A DNA stretch of 6,877 bases. It comes from CAYRML01 sp050942825 (GTDB taxonomy: Bacteria > Bacillota > Dehalobacteriia > UBA4068). Below are positions 1-6,668 of the stretch, one piece after another. The DNA lies in the NCBI GenBank assembly GCA_050942825.1, contig JBMNOA010000064.1:1-6877 (forward strand), read 5' to 3'. Each line of letters starts with the position of its first letter. Within the stretch, counting starts at the first letter, position 1. A model generated the notes under the pieces. That model was not told where the DNA came from. It saw only the letters and a list, made by a program, of their open reading frames with translations, and did not search any database. A program made the translations under genes and the position numbers.

Positions 1-69
1 AAAAGTGCCAATAAAATTATCATTTTTTATATAAATTGGTTCATTATCAAACGTTATATCTACTCCTTT
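1..69 (-). other. Possible start of the next minus-strand gene, cut by the window edge
   Basis: AAAGGAG (63-69) is followed by a frame open to the edge, whose translation (Ile-Thr-Phe-Asp-Asn-Glu-Pro from 57, ending Phe-Ile-Gly-Thr-Phe at 1) looks protein-like. The frame has no ATG, GTG or TTG near the SD; ATA at 55-57 has suitable spacing but is a rare start. It may be a gene with a damaged start, a gene starting further left, or chance. Only about 20 codons are visible. Confidence 0.2.
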
Positions 70-89
70 CTATTGAATTGATTTAGCAT

Positions 90-137
90 AAAAAATAAGC
101 AACTAGTTCAATTTTCGAGATTAGCTGCTTATTTTTT
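90..137. terminator. Two-way hairpin terminator
   Basis: AAAAAATAAGCA (90-101) pairs perfectly with TGCTTATTTTTT (126-137), and after one mismatch a CTA/TAG pairing extends the stem inward. The stem ends in A-runs on one side and T-runs on the other, so it gives a U-tract on both strands. It could end minus-strand transcripts coming from the remnant region, or plus-strand transcripts entering from the left edge. Confidence 0.65.
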
Positions 138-180
138 CTCACTGACAGTTTTTAATTTTTCCCAATCTTACCACTTAAAA

Positions 181-210
181 AATATACTTAGAGTTCATTC
201 AATAATACAA
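181..210 (-). promoter_or_regulatory. Weak candidate promoter for a leftward gene
   Basis: On the minus strand TTGTAT (205-210) is separated by 18 bases from TATATT (181-186). Each box differs from consensus, and the region is AT-rich, so chance matches are likely. If real, the transcript would begin near 173 and run through the 90-137 hairpin toward the frame at the left edge. Confidence 0.2.
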
Positions 211-226
211 AGAATGCCTACATTCG

Positions 227-541
227 TTATTCTACAATCTTTAGTTTATATTCATCTATTCCATTCTGGTATAGCTCCCAGCAAGCCTTGATCCTTCCGG
301 ATTTAATCCTCAATTCATCAGGATCCGTTATTTGGTGCCAGGCTCTAATAGAACTGTTATACCGCTTTCTACTAAAGAAAAATCGAATAGAAATTTCAAC
401 CTATGATTCTAGGGATGTGTTCATATTTCAATATTTTCCGATATCTAATTGTACTCTTGATCACTCCATTAGAGGTATAATATCTTTAATTGATATTATC
501 CTCATTTTTTTTACCGCTTCTATTAATGTTAATATTTCAAT
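227..541 (-). pseudogene. Probable gene remnant with three in-frame stops
   Basis: A perfect AAGGAGG (547-553) sits immediately after the operon terminator. Five bases downstream a 104-codon frame begins at an ATT codon (541) and ends at TAA (227-229). The frame is interrupted by TGA (461-463), TGA (428-430) and TAG (401-403). The part after the last internal stop is open for 57 codons and looks like protein, with a segment Ile-Arg-Ala-Trp-His-Gln, then Thr-Asp-Pro-Asp-Glu-Leu-Arg, then Cys-Trp-Glu-Leu-Tyr-Gln. All three stops can arise from Trp, Gln or Arg codons by single changes, and the start could be a mutated ATG. No family is recognised. It may instead be non-coding DNA with a chance SD. 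Apart from this and the flanking hairpins I see nothing in 140-553. Confidence 0.4.
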
Positions 542-553
542 TTCGGCCTCCTT

Positions 554-591
554 AATAAAAATAACTCCTGTCTTTCTATAAGACAAGAGTT
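554..591 (-). terminator. Operon terminator after the TiaS-like gene
   Basis: The minus-strand RNA forms a 12-bp stem, AACUCUUGUCUU (580-591) with AAGACAGGAGUU (563-574), including one G-U pair and a 5-base loop. An AUUUUUAUU tract follows. The G-U pair is a C-A mismatch on the plus strand, so the structure works best for minus-strand transcripts. It lies about 50 bases past the last stop codon and marks the end of the operon. Confidence 0.82.
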
Positions 592-639
592 TCAGTATTA
601 TAATATATATTTGAATTGTTTTACCATAAAGCTTTTTTG

Positions 640-1554
640 CTATGAATCTAATTCTAAAATATCATAGCCTTTGGCACACTCAAAAGCATTGGCTGTCCAA
701 CGGCGGTATAAGCAATTATAACAGGCATTCTCACTTTCTCCGCGGCATTCCTCATAATCATTATCTAGAGTAAAAAGGTCACATTGAATATGCCAGTTGC
801 CGACTTTTTTGTCACCGTCATAGAGATCGGATTTTTTACAAACTTTGTATTGACCCGATTTATCTTTTTTTACTACAACCGTGATTTTCTTATTCAGCAA
901 AGTCAATTTGGCAAATTCTTCGATATATACAGGTGTGTCCATGGACAACAAAGTTCCTTCGATATCCAATACCTGATCTGCTTTTAAGCGTTGGCAAAGC
1001 TCACTCGCCGATAGAGTTATTTGCTTCTCCCCTATGCCGTTTTTGCCACGGAAGGTACCGTCATTGCCGCTCAGACGTAAACCTACCCCAGCCAAAGCTC
1101 CGATCACACCGATGCCACTGCCGCCATACTCAGTCAGAGAGATTCCGCCTACTTCTTTTGCCAGAGCATAGGCAGATTCTTTTGTCAACACCTCACGCTG
1201 AGCCCTTAATCCGTAACGAACCAAGCTGTCAGGATCTTGTAAAGCGGCCAAATTACAGATGCACAAGCCGGGATCGGCGGAGGCTGCCATTTTATCGAGC
1301 AGGATCTCTGTTGCCATCATTCTGATTTGTTCAATCGGTTGCTCGGGTACATCAGCAATAAAGCACATAGAACTGTTATGTGAGGTATATTCTATATCTT
1401 TATGTAACAATAGTTGGTGGCGGGTTATGCCTTGCTCGATTATGCCACCAACTGAAACTATTTTGTCTTTGATCATCTCCGCAATGGTGCCCGTACTGAT
1501 CGATTTTGTCAAATCATCGGTATCATCCACACAAATTAATATTTTCATAAGCAA
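640..1554 (-). CDS. TiaS-like DDTD-domain protein with a C-terminal Cys4 cluster
   Basis: A 304-residue soluble protein and the last gene of the operon. The N-terminus Cys-Val-Asp-Asp-Thr-Asp-Asp (8-14) matches the acidic nucleotide-binding start of archaeal TiaS, which attaches agmatine to the wobble cytidine of tRNA-Ile2. A Gly-rich segment with Ile-Gly-Ala-Leu-Ala (144-164) resembles the central TiaS domain. The C-terminus carries Cys270, Cys278, Cys281 and Cys293, a likely zinc or iron-sulfur site in the place of the TiaS zinc ribbon. At 304 residues it is shorter than TiaS (over 400), with little room for the OB fold. Bacteria use lysidine synthetase TilS for this tRNA step, so tRNA-Ile2 modification is not assumed; a kinase-like or metal-related role is possible. 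TTG 1554 has better SD spacing (AAAGGGG about eight bases upstream) than ATG 1548. The gap after the receptor gene is 26 bases. Confidence 0.7.
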   Translation of the reverse strand: MLMKILICVDDTDDLTKSISTGTIAEMIKDKIVSVGGIIEQGITRHQLLLHKDIEYTSHNSSMCFIADVPEQPIEQIRMMATEILLDKMAASADPGLCICNLAALQDPDSLVRYGLRAQREVLTKESAYALAKEVGGISLTEYGGSGIGVIGALAGVGLRLSGNDGTFRGKNGIGEKQITLSASELCQRLKADQVLDIEGTLLSMDTPVYIEEFAKLTLLNKKITVVVKKDKSGQYKVCKKSDLYDGDKKVGNWHIQCDLFTLDNDYEECRGESENACYNCLYRRWTANAFECAKGYDILELDS

Positions 1555-1580
1555 AATTCTTTCCCCTTTTTCTGATTATC

Positions 1581-2681
1581 TTATTGTCCTGCATAATCAC
1601 CGCTGGTGCGAATACCTTCTCCGCTCAACATCTGAGCATAGGTTTCGTCATTGATCTCTAAACCCAGATAATCTTTATAAAATTTGATTACTTCTTGTTT
1701 GAAATCAATATCGCCATAATAATCAGGATAGATGGTAGTTCCCAGCCATAACATTGCTAAAAAGGTTTCGGCACTGTTAAAATGACCCCAACGGGTTGCC
1801 CCAATAGGAATATTATATACTTTTTTCTCATTAACGGCTCTTAACCCTGCCCATTTACTGTCGGTCAAGATATAGCGCATGGTATTGACATCGTTACATA
1901 TAATCAAATCAGGATCCCAGACAAAGATTTGTTCCAAATTGGCATAAGCATCTTCACCATCGATTCTTAGTTTTTCACCCGTAGACACATTTATTGCGCC
2001 TACTCTAGTTATCCAGTCAGAACCTAAAGAATTAGTACTATCGGTACGTACAGCTTCATTCATGGAATGATATACTCTGAGTTTTTCTGTTTCAGGGATC
2101 TTTGCACTGCGTTCTTTGGCTAAATCCAGAACATCTTGGTAATATTCTTTTAAAGCCATCGTTTTGGTTTGTGCATTACCGCCTAAAGCCTGTCCTATCA
2201 TTTCAATAGCATATATTTGTTCTGATATACTATCATAATTAACAACTAAGTATGGTATGCCCAATTTTTCTAATTTTTCTGTTTCTCCGTCATTGACATA
2301 TGTATCATGTTTAACAAATATTAAATCAGGGTCCAAGTTCAACAAAGCTTCAGCATTTATGTTGCCACCAGACATAATTGTAGGCAAATTAACTAAATCA
2401 GGATATATAGTTTGCATTATCTTGTCCCTTTTAACACCATCTTGAGCTGCTACCATCCGTTCACCGGCACCAATCATTACCATCACTTGACCGGAAAAGG
2501 CATCCAATGAAGCGGCTTTTAATACTTCATTAGGTACAACAACCTCTCTGCCTATACAGTCCTTTACCACGTGAGTATCTGCATTAGTATTATTATCTTT
2601 AGGAGTCTGACAACCGTAAAAAACTATCACTAAAAACACTAAACATAATAGGAGTAATATTCTTTTTTTTATCATTATCAA
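1581..2681 (-). CDS. ABC importer substrate-binding lipoprotein (periplasmic-binding protein 2 family)
   Basis: A 366-residue receptor that delivers substrate to the permease. Residues 1-23 form a lipoprotein signal (Lys-Lys-Arg, hydrophobic core, then Phe-Tyr-Gly-Cys), so Cys24 would be lipidated and the protein anchored outside the membrane. The body follows the Peripla_BP_2 plan. It has an Asp-Cys-Ile-Gly-Arg-Glu-Val start (41-47), Leu-Asp-Pro-Asp-Leu-Ile (115-121), a long helix-rich linker (150-195), Trp-Asp-Pro-Asp-Leu-Ile (255-260), and a C-terminal Gly-Ala-Thr-Arg-Trp-Gly-His segment (294-300). Such a segment is seen in MolA-like and iron-complex binding proteins. The TTG at 2681 has the better SD spacing: GAGG, seven bases away, the same spacing as the permease. 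ATG 2675 would shorten the protein by two residues. The gene starts nine bases after the ATPase stop. Substrate is inferred from the leader only. Confidence 0.92.
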   Translation of the reverse strand: MIMIKKRILLLLCLVFLVIVFYGCQTPKDNNTNADTHVVKDCIGREVVVPNEVLKAASLDAFSGQVMVMIGAGERMVAAQDGVKRDKIMQTIYPDLVNLPTIMSGGNINAEALLNLDPDLIFVKHDTYVNDGETEKLEKLGIPYLVVNYDSISEQIYAIEMIGQALGGNAQTKTMALKEYYQDVLDLAKERSAKIPETEKLRVYHSMNEAVRTDSTNSLGSDWITRVGAINVSTGEKLRIDGEDAYANLEQIFVWDPDLIICNDVNTMRYILTDSKWAGLRAVNEKKVYNIPIGATRWGHFNSAETFLAMLWLGTTIYPDYYGDIDFKQEVIKFYKDYLGLEINDETYAQMLSGEGIRTSGDYAGQ

Positions 2682-2690
2682 TTCTTCCCC

Positions 2691-3503
2691 TCAATTTTTT
2701 AATGTTTGTAATGGTACGATTTGCCTTACCTCACCAAAATCCCTATCTGTATGACAAATGATCTTAGAATCAATTTGATATAACTCTTTGATATTTTCTT
2801 CGAGCAATATAGAACTTGGTTTTCCTGTGGCAAAAATGCGTTTGTTATGCATTATAGCGATTTTTACATCGATACCTTGGTTTTCAAAATAAAATGCTTG
2901 GTTCGGTGAATGTGTCGCCATCAAAACGGAGACACCTTGCTCTTTGATCAGGTTTACCACCGTTTCCATAAACAGCAATTCATTTTTGAAATCCAAATGA
3001 GCAGTTGGTTCATCCATGATAATGATCGGCGCCTCTTGCACCAGAGCTCGGGCCAACATCACCAATTGCATTTCTCCGCCGCTGATCTGAGTATATGGTC
3101 TATCAGCCAAGTGTTCTATACCTATTGACCGTAAAGCCTCTTGTGTAGCTTCGATATCATTTTTTCTGGGTGATCCAAAACGGTTTAGATAAGAGGTTCT
3201 GCCCATCAAGACGATCTGGAAAACTTTATAGGGGAAGGAGCGGTCATGGACTTGCGGGACATAGGACATCTTGCGCGCCAACAGATGGGGTTTATAAGTC
3301 ATGATCGACTTGCCATCTACTATGAGCTCACCCTCTCCCAATTCATTGATACCCAGAATACAATCAAGAAGTGTGCTTTTGCCGCAGCCGTTGGCACCCA
3401 TTAAGCAACATAATTGTCCTCGCTCCAAAGAAAGATCGATACCACTGAAAATGTCATTTTCATCATAAGCAAAAGCTGCATTTTTTATCTGTATCAAGGG
3501 CAT
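2691..3503 (-). CDS. ABC importer ATPase (FecE/BtuD type)
   Basis: A 270-residue cytoplasmic nucleotide-binding subunit that powers the adjacent permease. ATG 3503 is chosen because GGAGG lies nine bases upstream; the in-frame ATG at 3512 directly abuts that SD. In this numbering, Walker A GANGCGKST is at 36-44, the Q-loop Gln near 84 (Tyr-Val-Pro-Gln), the signature ISGGEMQ at 140-146, Walker B IIIMDE at 160-165 with the following D-loop Ala-His-Leu-Asp, and the switch His near 198 (Ala-Thr-His-Ser). All catalytic elements are intact. The signature begins with Ile in place of the usual Leu, a common variation. A tail of about 60 residues follows the core, as in other importers of this class. 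The start lies inside the end of the permease gene, so the two are translationally coupled. Confidence 0.94.
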   Translation of the reverse strand: MPLIQIKNAAFAYDENDIFSGIDLSLERGQLCCLMGANGCGKSTLLDCILGINELGEGELIVDGKSIMTYKPHLLARKMSYVPQVHDRSFPYKVFQIVLMGRTSYLNRFGSPRKNDIEATQEALRSIGIEHLADRPYTQISGGEMQLVMLARALVQEAPIIIMDEPTAHLDFKNELLFMETVVNLIKEQGVSVLMATHSPNQAFYFENQGIDVKIAIMHNKRIFATGKPSSILLEENIKELYQIDSKIICHTDRDFGEVRQIVPLQTLKN

Positions 3504-4519
3504 TGCTGCCATCCTCCACCCTTAGTTTTTTTGAGAAGATAAATAAAGAATGGTGCACCTGCTAATGCCGTCAAAATACCCAAAGGCACCTCAGAAGTGG
3601 TGATTGTGCGGCTCAAGGTATCAATCAAAATCATAAAAGAGGCACCTATTGACATTGATACGGGGATGAGTTTGCGATTATCATTACCTACGACCATTCT
3701 ACCGATATGCGGTATCACCAGACCGACCCAGCCCACAGTTCCTGCCATACAGACAGCTCCCGCAGTTGCCAGGGTAGCAGCCATAATGATAAAGATTTTA
3801 TTCTTTTTGACATCCAAGCCCATAGTACGAGCTTCTTTGTCGCCCATCGAAAGGACATTGATACGCCAGGCATTGACCAACATCATGAACAAACCGATAA
3901 CAATAGGAATAAATGCCCAGAAGTCATTATACCCTACCGAAGCTAAACTGCCCATCAACCAATATACTATTGTTGGTAATTGAGTTGCAGCATCGGCAAC
4001 ATATTTCATCAAAGAAAGCAAGGCACCAAATAGAGAAGATATAATAGTACCGCCTAATATGAGCATGACCGTAGGTACGCTTTTGTAGATTTTAGCAGTC
4101 CAGTAACTGGCTCCCACTGCTATAACACCGAATACAAAGGCAAATATGTATGTCGGCAGATAAGTACCAAAGAGAATAATCGCCAAAGCCGCCCCGAAAC
4201 CGGCTCCTGAGCTGACACCCAGCAATCCTGAATTGACCAGAGGATTGCGAAAAACACCCTGAAAAGACGCACCGCTGGCTGCCAGAGCCGCCCCCACAAA
4301 AGCCCCCGCGATTGCTCTGGGCAGACGCAATTGGGTCACTACAGTAACACTCTCCCTGGTAACATGACTATCGGTAAAACCCAAACTATATAACAAAGAA
4401 TGGATCACTGTGGAAAAACTTATTTGATATCTACCTATGAACAGGGTTAACAGAATAATAAAGATCGGTATCAGCCAAAGCAGGATATGAGCTAAAACTT
4501 TATTTTTGATTTTGATCAT
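3494..4519 (-). CDS. FecCD-family ABC importer permease
   Basis: A 341-residue polytopic membrane protein of the FecCD/BtuC family, normally a homodimer with ten helices per subunit that forms the channel of a type II importer. ATG 4519 follows GAGGGG at a good distance. Family signatures: Arg-Leu-Pro-Arg at 65-68; Arg-Asn-Pro-Leu at 91-94, followed by a Gly-Val-Ser-Ser-Gly-Ala segment; WLMGSL at 187-192; a GDKEARTMGLD coupling segment at 226-236 that contacts the ATPase; Gly-Thr-Val-Gly-Trp-Val-Gly-Leu-Val-Ile-Pro-His at 260-271; and a C-terminal Val-Pro-Leu-Gly-Ile segment with Gly-Ala-Pro-Phe-Phe at 311-325. The length is normal for the family. The 3' end overlaps the ATPase gene by ten bases. 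The family carries iron-siderophore, heme, cobalamin and molybdate/tungstate (MolB type), and sequence alone does not separate these. The Moco-like leader favours molybdate or tungstate. Confidence 0.93.
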   Translation of the reverse strand: MIKIKNKVLAHILLWLIPIFIILLTLFIGRYQISFSTVIHSLLYSLGFTDSHVTRESVTVVTQLRLPRAIAGAFVGAALAASGASFQGVFRNPLVNSGLLGVSSGAGFGAALAIILFGTYLPTYIFAFVFGVIAVGASYWTAKIYKSVPTVMLILGGTIISSLFGALLSLMKYVADAATQLPTIVYWLMGSLASVGYNDFWAFIPIVIGLFMMLVNAWRINVLSMGDKEARTMGLDVKKNKIFIIMAATLATAGAVCMAGTVGWVGLVIPHIGRMVVGNDNRKLIPVSMSIGASFMILIDTLSRTITTSEVPLGILTALAGAPFFIYLLKKTKGGGWQQCP

Positions 4520-4635
4520 CGTGACCCCTCATCGGTAATCTGTTCTGTAATATTTAAATTATTTTGGCTTGGTTTTACAGCTGCTTTCTTGCCAAAAAGA
4601 TCGCAGCCCATGATAGCCAGATGGTAGATTCCCAT
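4516..4635 (-). CDS. Possible 39-residue small protein coupled to the permease
   Basis: The gap between the stalk protein and the permease contains an uninterrupted 39-codon frame. It starts at ATG 4635 and stops at TGA 4516-4518, overlapping the permease ATG as ATGA, the classic arrangement of translational coupling. AAGGCGG, one mismatch from the ideal SD, lies seven bases before the start. The product begins MGIYHLAIMGCDLFGKK and continues polar, with one Cys and no clear membrane helix. I recognise no family. The frame also contains the permease's own SD (GAGGGG), so it may be a true small gene, a leader peptide that sets permease translation, or a decayed remnant. Start, SD, length and overlap together are better than chance would usually give. 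Confidence 0.4.
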   Translation of the reverse strand: MGIYHLAIMGCDLFGKKAAVKPSQNNLNITEQITDEGSR

Positions 4636-4650
4636 AAATTTTCCGCCTTA

Positions 4651-5469
4651 TTATTTGATATTAGAACGCCGTTTGGCCATATACATACCCAATGCAACAG
4701 CAGCTGCTGCAACTATAATAATTATGATCCACACAACAGAACTGTTGGCTTGGTCAGTATTCGCAGCATCAGTAGTAATTGACACTTCTTGAGTAGGTGC
4801 TTGCTCATTGACAGTCGCAACAGGAGCTGTCACAGGATCAGCTTGCTGTGTTGCTGTATTGTCTGTGGCACTTGAGACAGTTGAAGTTTCTTTTACTGTA
4901 GTGGTGGTCTTATCATTATTTTTGGCTGTTGCTGTGGAAGATTGGGTTGTTGTTGCGGTTGGTGTAGATTTGTTGGTTGTAGTTGCAGCAGGAGCTGCTG
5001 CTTTGGTCGTAAAACTGAAGCTTTGATTTGAGGCCATAATAGCACCGCTTTTGGATTGGATTCCTGCCAAGGCTGTAACTACATAGGTAGTACCTTCTTT
5101 CAGCGGTTTGGTAGGCACCAAATTGATATCATTCTTTTTCTCCACCTCGATCTCAGCATCAGCTATCACTACTTTAAACGGTACCGCAATGCCGTCTTTT
5201 TCTTTCAGGGTAAATAGAGTGGCATTTTTATCTTTTACTGCGATATAAGCAACATTTTTACTGAAGGTACATTTGATAGTAACATCAAGAGCCACATTCT
5301 TTGCACCGTCTGCCGGATATGAAGATTCCATACGTAAAGGCTCATTTGATCCTCCACCGCTACCGTCTCCATTACCGGCCAAAGCTACAACAGGCACAAA
5401 TATGCAAGCAAAAATTATCATCAAAATCATGATTTTGCTTAATTCTTTTATATTCAAATTAATCTTCAT
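4651..5469 (-). CDS. Exported Ig-like domain protein with Thr-rich stalk and C-terminal membrane anchor
   Basis: A 272-residue surface protein. The ATG at 5469 is chosen because GGGGAG lies seven bases upstream; a TTG at 5484 in the same frame overlaps that SD. Residues 1-31 form a signal peptide with likely cleavage after Val-Ala-Leu-Ala. A Gly/Asn/Ser-rich stretch follows (32-43). Residues about 46-155 form a Big_5/SbsA-like Ig domain, with Tyr-Pro-Ala-Asp-Gly near 51 and a GTTYVV strand near 126. Residues 156-243 are a Thr/Ala/Ser-rich low-complexity stalk. Residues about 245-263 are a membrane helix followed by Lys-Arg-Arg at the C-terminus, so the protein is tethered to the membrane with its Ig domain outside. 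Its Ig domain resembles that of the SLH neighbour: both contain a Thr-Phe-Ser-x-Asn-Val segment followed by a Phe-x-Leu-x-Glu-Lys segment. No sortase motif (LPxTG) is visible. The binding target is unknown; co-transcription with the importer suggests an accessory receptor. Confidence 0.88.
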   Translation of the reverse strand: MKINLNIKELSKIMILMIIFACIFVPVVALAGNGDGSGGGSNEPLRMESSYPADGAKNVALDVTIKCTFSKNVAYIAVKDKNATLFTLKEKDGIAVPFKVVIADAEIEVEKKNDINLVPTKPLKEGTTYVVTALAGIQSKSGAIMASNQSFSFTTKAAAPAATTTNKSTPTATTTQSSTATAKNNDKTTTTVKETSTVSSATDNTATQQADPVTAPVATVNEQAPTQEVSITTDAANTDQANSSVVWIIIIIVAAAAVALGMYMAKRRSNIK

Positions 5470-5495
5470 AATTAATCTCCCCAATAGAAATAATA

Positions 5496-5520
5496 GGGCT
5501 ATCCTTTTTAGGGATAGCCC
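5496..5520 (-). terminator. Intergenic hairpin, attenuator-like terminator
   Basis: A perfect 9-bp stem, GGGCTATCC (5496-5504) with GGATAGCCC (5512-5520), has a 7-base loop. On the minus strand it is followed by TATTATTTCTATT, a moderately U-rich tail. It lies in the 78-base gap between the two surface-protein genes. The likely role is partial termination or 3'-end protection, giving more of the first SLH protein than of the downstream genes. On the plus strand a CCTTTTTC tail follows, but no plus-strand gene is present to use it. Confidence 0.6.
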
Positions 5521-5533
5521 CCTTTTTCTTCAG

Positions 5534-5553
5534 ATTTATTTATTTATTTATTT
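5534..5553. repeat. ATTT tetranucleotide repeat at the stop codon of the SLH gene
   Basis: Five direct ATTT units on the plus strand (AAAT on the minus strand) contain the TAA stop at 5548-5550. The repeat gives several further TAA triplets downstream, so slippage would alter at most the last residues of the protein. It probably only contributes AT-richness before the intergenic hairpin. Confidence 0.6.
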
Positions 5554-6615
5554 TGCTTGAAGTCTGATCAAATTCATAATCATACGGCAGGCTTCTGCTC
5601 TGGAAATTTTTTCAGTCGGTTTGAAAGTGTTATCAGTATAGCCATTGATCACTCCATTGGCACTGGCAGCATTGACATAGGTTTTAGCCCAAGAGGCGAT
5701 TTTGTCAGCATCCGCAAAAACTTTGCTTTCTTTGCCTTCGTCTGAAAGATTTCCAGCTAAGGAAACGATTTTGGCCATTTCTTGTCTGCTGATATTCAAA
5801 TTGGGATCAAATTTATTATCGCCTGTGCCATTTACGATATTCAAAGCAGCTGCGATTCTGATATAGTCTTTTGCCCAGCTGGTAGTGGTATCGGCGAAAG
5901 TGACTTCTTTATCACTGGTCAACTTCAAGGCTTTGACCAAAATAGCTACGATCTCACATCTGCTGATAGGAGCATTGGGTTTGAATTTGCCAGTTACATA
6001 TCCTGTGACAGCACCCATGGAAGCTAAAGAGTTAATATCATCTTTGGCCCAGTTGGTAGCGATGTCGGAAAACTGAGGTGCAGGAGTTTCTTCAGGTGTC
6101 TCAGGTGTCTCAGGTGTTTCTGGTGTTTCTGGTGTTTCTTCAGGTATTTCTTCAGGTGTTTCTTGAATAGCAGTAAAAGTAGCTTCACCGCCAATACTAA
6201 AAGTAACCTTGTAATCCACACCGGCTTTGTTGCCGTTATTACCTTGCAAAGCTTTGTCAATTATCAATTCATATGTAGTACCGGTTGTTAAAGCATTATT
6301 ACTTGTGACGGTGAACATCCTTTTGTTATTCTGATAAGGAGTTACCGTAATATCAATAGCATCTGTTTTGCCTTTTTCAGTCAACTTGAAGCAAGCTATG
6401 TTTGAAGTCAATGCATCGGCACTGACCTGAGAAACATTGTTGCTGAATGTCAGATCCAATACCGCTGTGGTATCTATACCGCTGACCAATGTTGCACCCG
6501 TTAATTTCGGAACATTGCGGCCATAGGCAGCAAAAACTCCACTTTGGAAGGCAAAACAAACAGTGAAAATCACACAAAGGGCTACAAATAATTTCACAAA
6601 TTTAGTATTTAACAA
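5548..6615 (-). CDS. Exported SLH-domain protein with an Ig-like domain
   Basis: A 355-residue exported protein predicted to be bound non-covalently to the cell wall. The TTG at 6615 is preferred as the start because AAAGGAG (6624-6630) lies eight bases upstream; an in-frame GTG at 6624 overlaps that SD. Residues 1-30 form a signal peptide with a Lys-containing N-terminus, a hydrophobic core and likely cleavage near Phe-Ala-Ala. Residues 35-145 form a beta-rich bacterial Ig-like (Big_5/SbsA-like) domain ending in a TTGTTYEL segment. A Pro-Glu-Thr linker covers about 152-179. Three SLH repeats begin near residues 182, 240 and 300, each with Trp-Ala-Lys and an Ile-Ser-Arg-x-Glu motif. The SLH triplet normally binds pyruvylated secondary wall polymer. 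It is the first gene after the riboswitch and so the one most directly under its control. No ligand-binding residues are recognisable; a role in capturing the importer's substrate is inferred from context only. Confidence 0.9.
   Translation of the reverse strand: MLNTKFVKLFVALCVIFTVCFAFQSGVFAAYGRNVPKLTGATLVSGIDTTAVLDLTFSNNVSQVSADALTSNIACFKLTEKGKTDAIDITVTPYQNNKRMFTVTSNNALTTGTTYELIIDKALQGNNGNKAGVDYKVTFSIGGEATFTAIQETPEEIPEETPETPETPETPETPEETPAPQFSDIATNWAKDDINSLASMGAVTGYVTGKFKPNAPISRCEIVAILVKALKLTSDKEVTFADTTTSWAKDYIRIAAALNIVNGTGDNKFDPNLNISRQEMAKIVSLAGNLSDEGKESKVFADADKIASWAKTYVNAASANGVINGYTDNTFKPTEKISRAEACRMIMNLIRLQAK
6079..6162 (-). repeat. Pro-Glu-Thr linker repeat inside the SLH gene
   Basis: A short near-repeat with a period of about 9 bases (Pro-Glu-Thr units) that encodes the flexible, acidic linker between the Ig-like domain and the SLH repeats. 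Such linkers act as wall spacers and often vary in length between strains through slippage. All units keep the reading frame here. Confidence 0.7.
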
Positions 6616-6668
6616 AACCAACACTCCTTTAATTTTTTATATTATTATATTATTTTACTAATATCTGC

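Noticed and set aside
401..463. Recoding of the TGA and TAG codons (selenocysteine, Trp or pyrrolysine) in the 227-541 frame
   Set aside because: The six clear genes show no internal TGA or TAG readthrough and at least the permease frame ends at TGA. No SECIS-like hairpin was evident, and the ATT start also argues for decay.
288..581. 97-codon plus-strand open frame
   Set aside because: Its product is an Ile/Leu/Phe-rich string with no recognisable features and no clear SD. It lies opposite the more protein-like minus-strand remnant and runs into the operon terminator.
347..1379. 13-base direct match (ATAGAACTGTTAT) at 347-359 and 1367-1379
   Set aside because: It is short, AT-rich, inside unrelated contexts and not extended on either side; no insertion-sequence ends or target duplication accompany it.
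4808..5026. Plus-strand Val/Ala-rich open frame
   Set aside because: It is the antisense shadow of the Thr/Ala-rich stalk of the surface protein; the low-complexity codons keep the opposite strand free of stops.
6024..6260. Minus-strand Lys/Leu/His-rich frame inside the SLH gene
   Set aside because: It is an out-of-frame reading of the Pro-Glu-Thr linker; the true frame carries the signal peptide, Ig-like domain and SLH repeats.
6644..6649. Second TATAAT-like -10 box just before the SLH gene
   Set aside because: It lies in a run of AT repeats that makes such matches trivial, and no -35 or TGn extension is present at the right distance.
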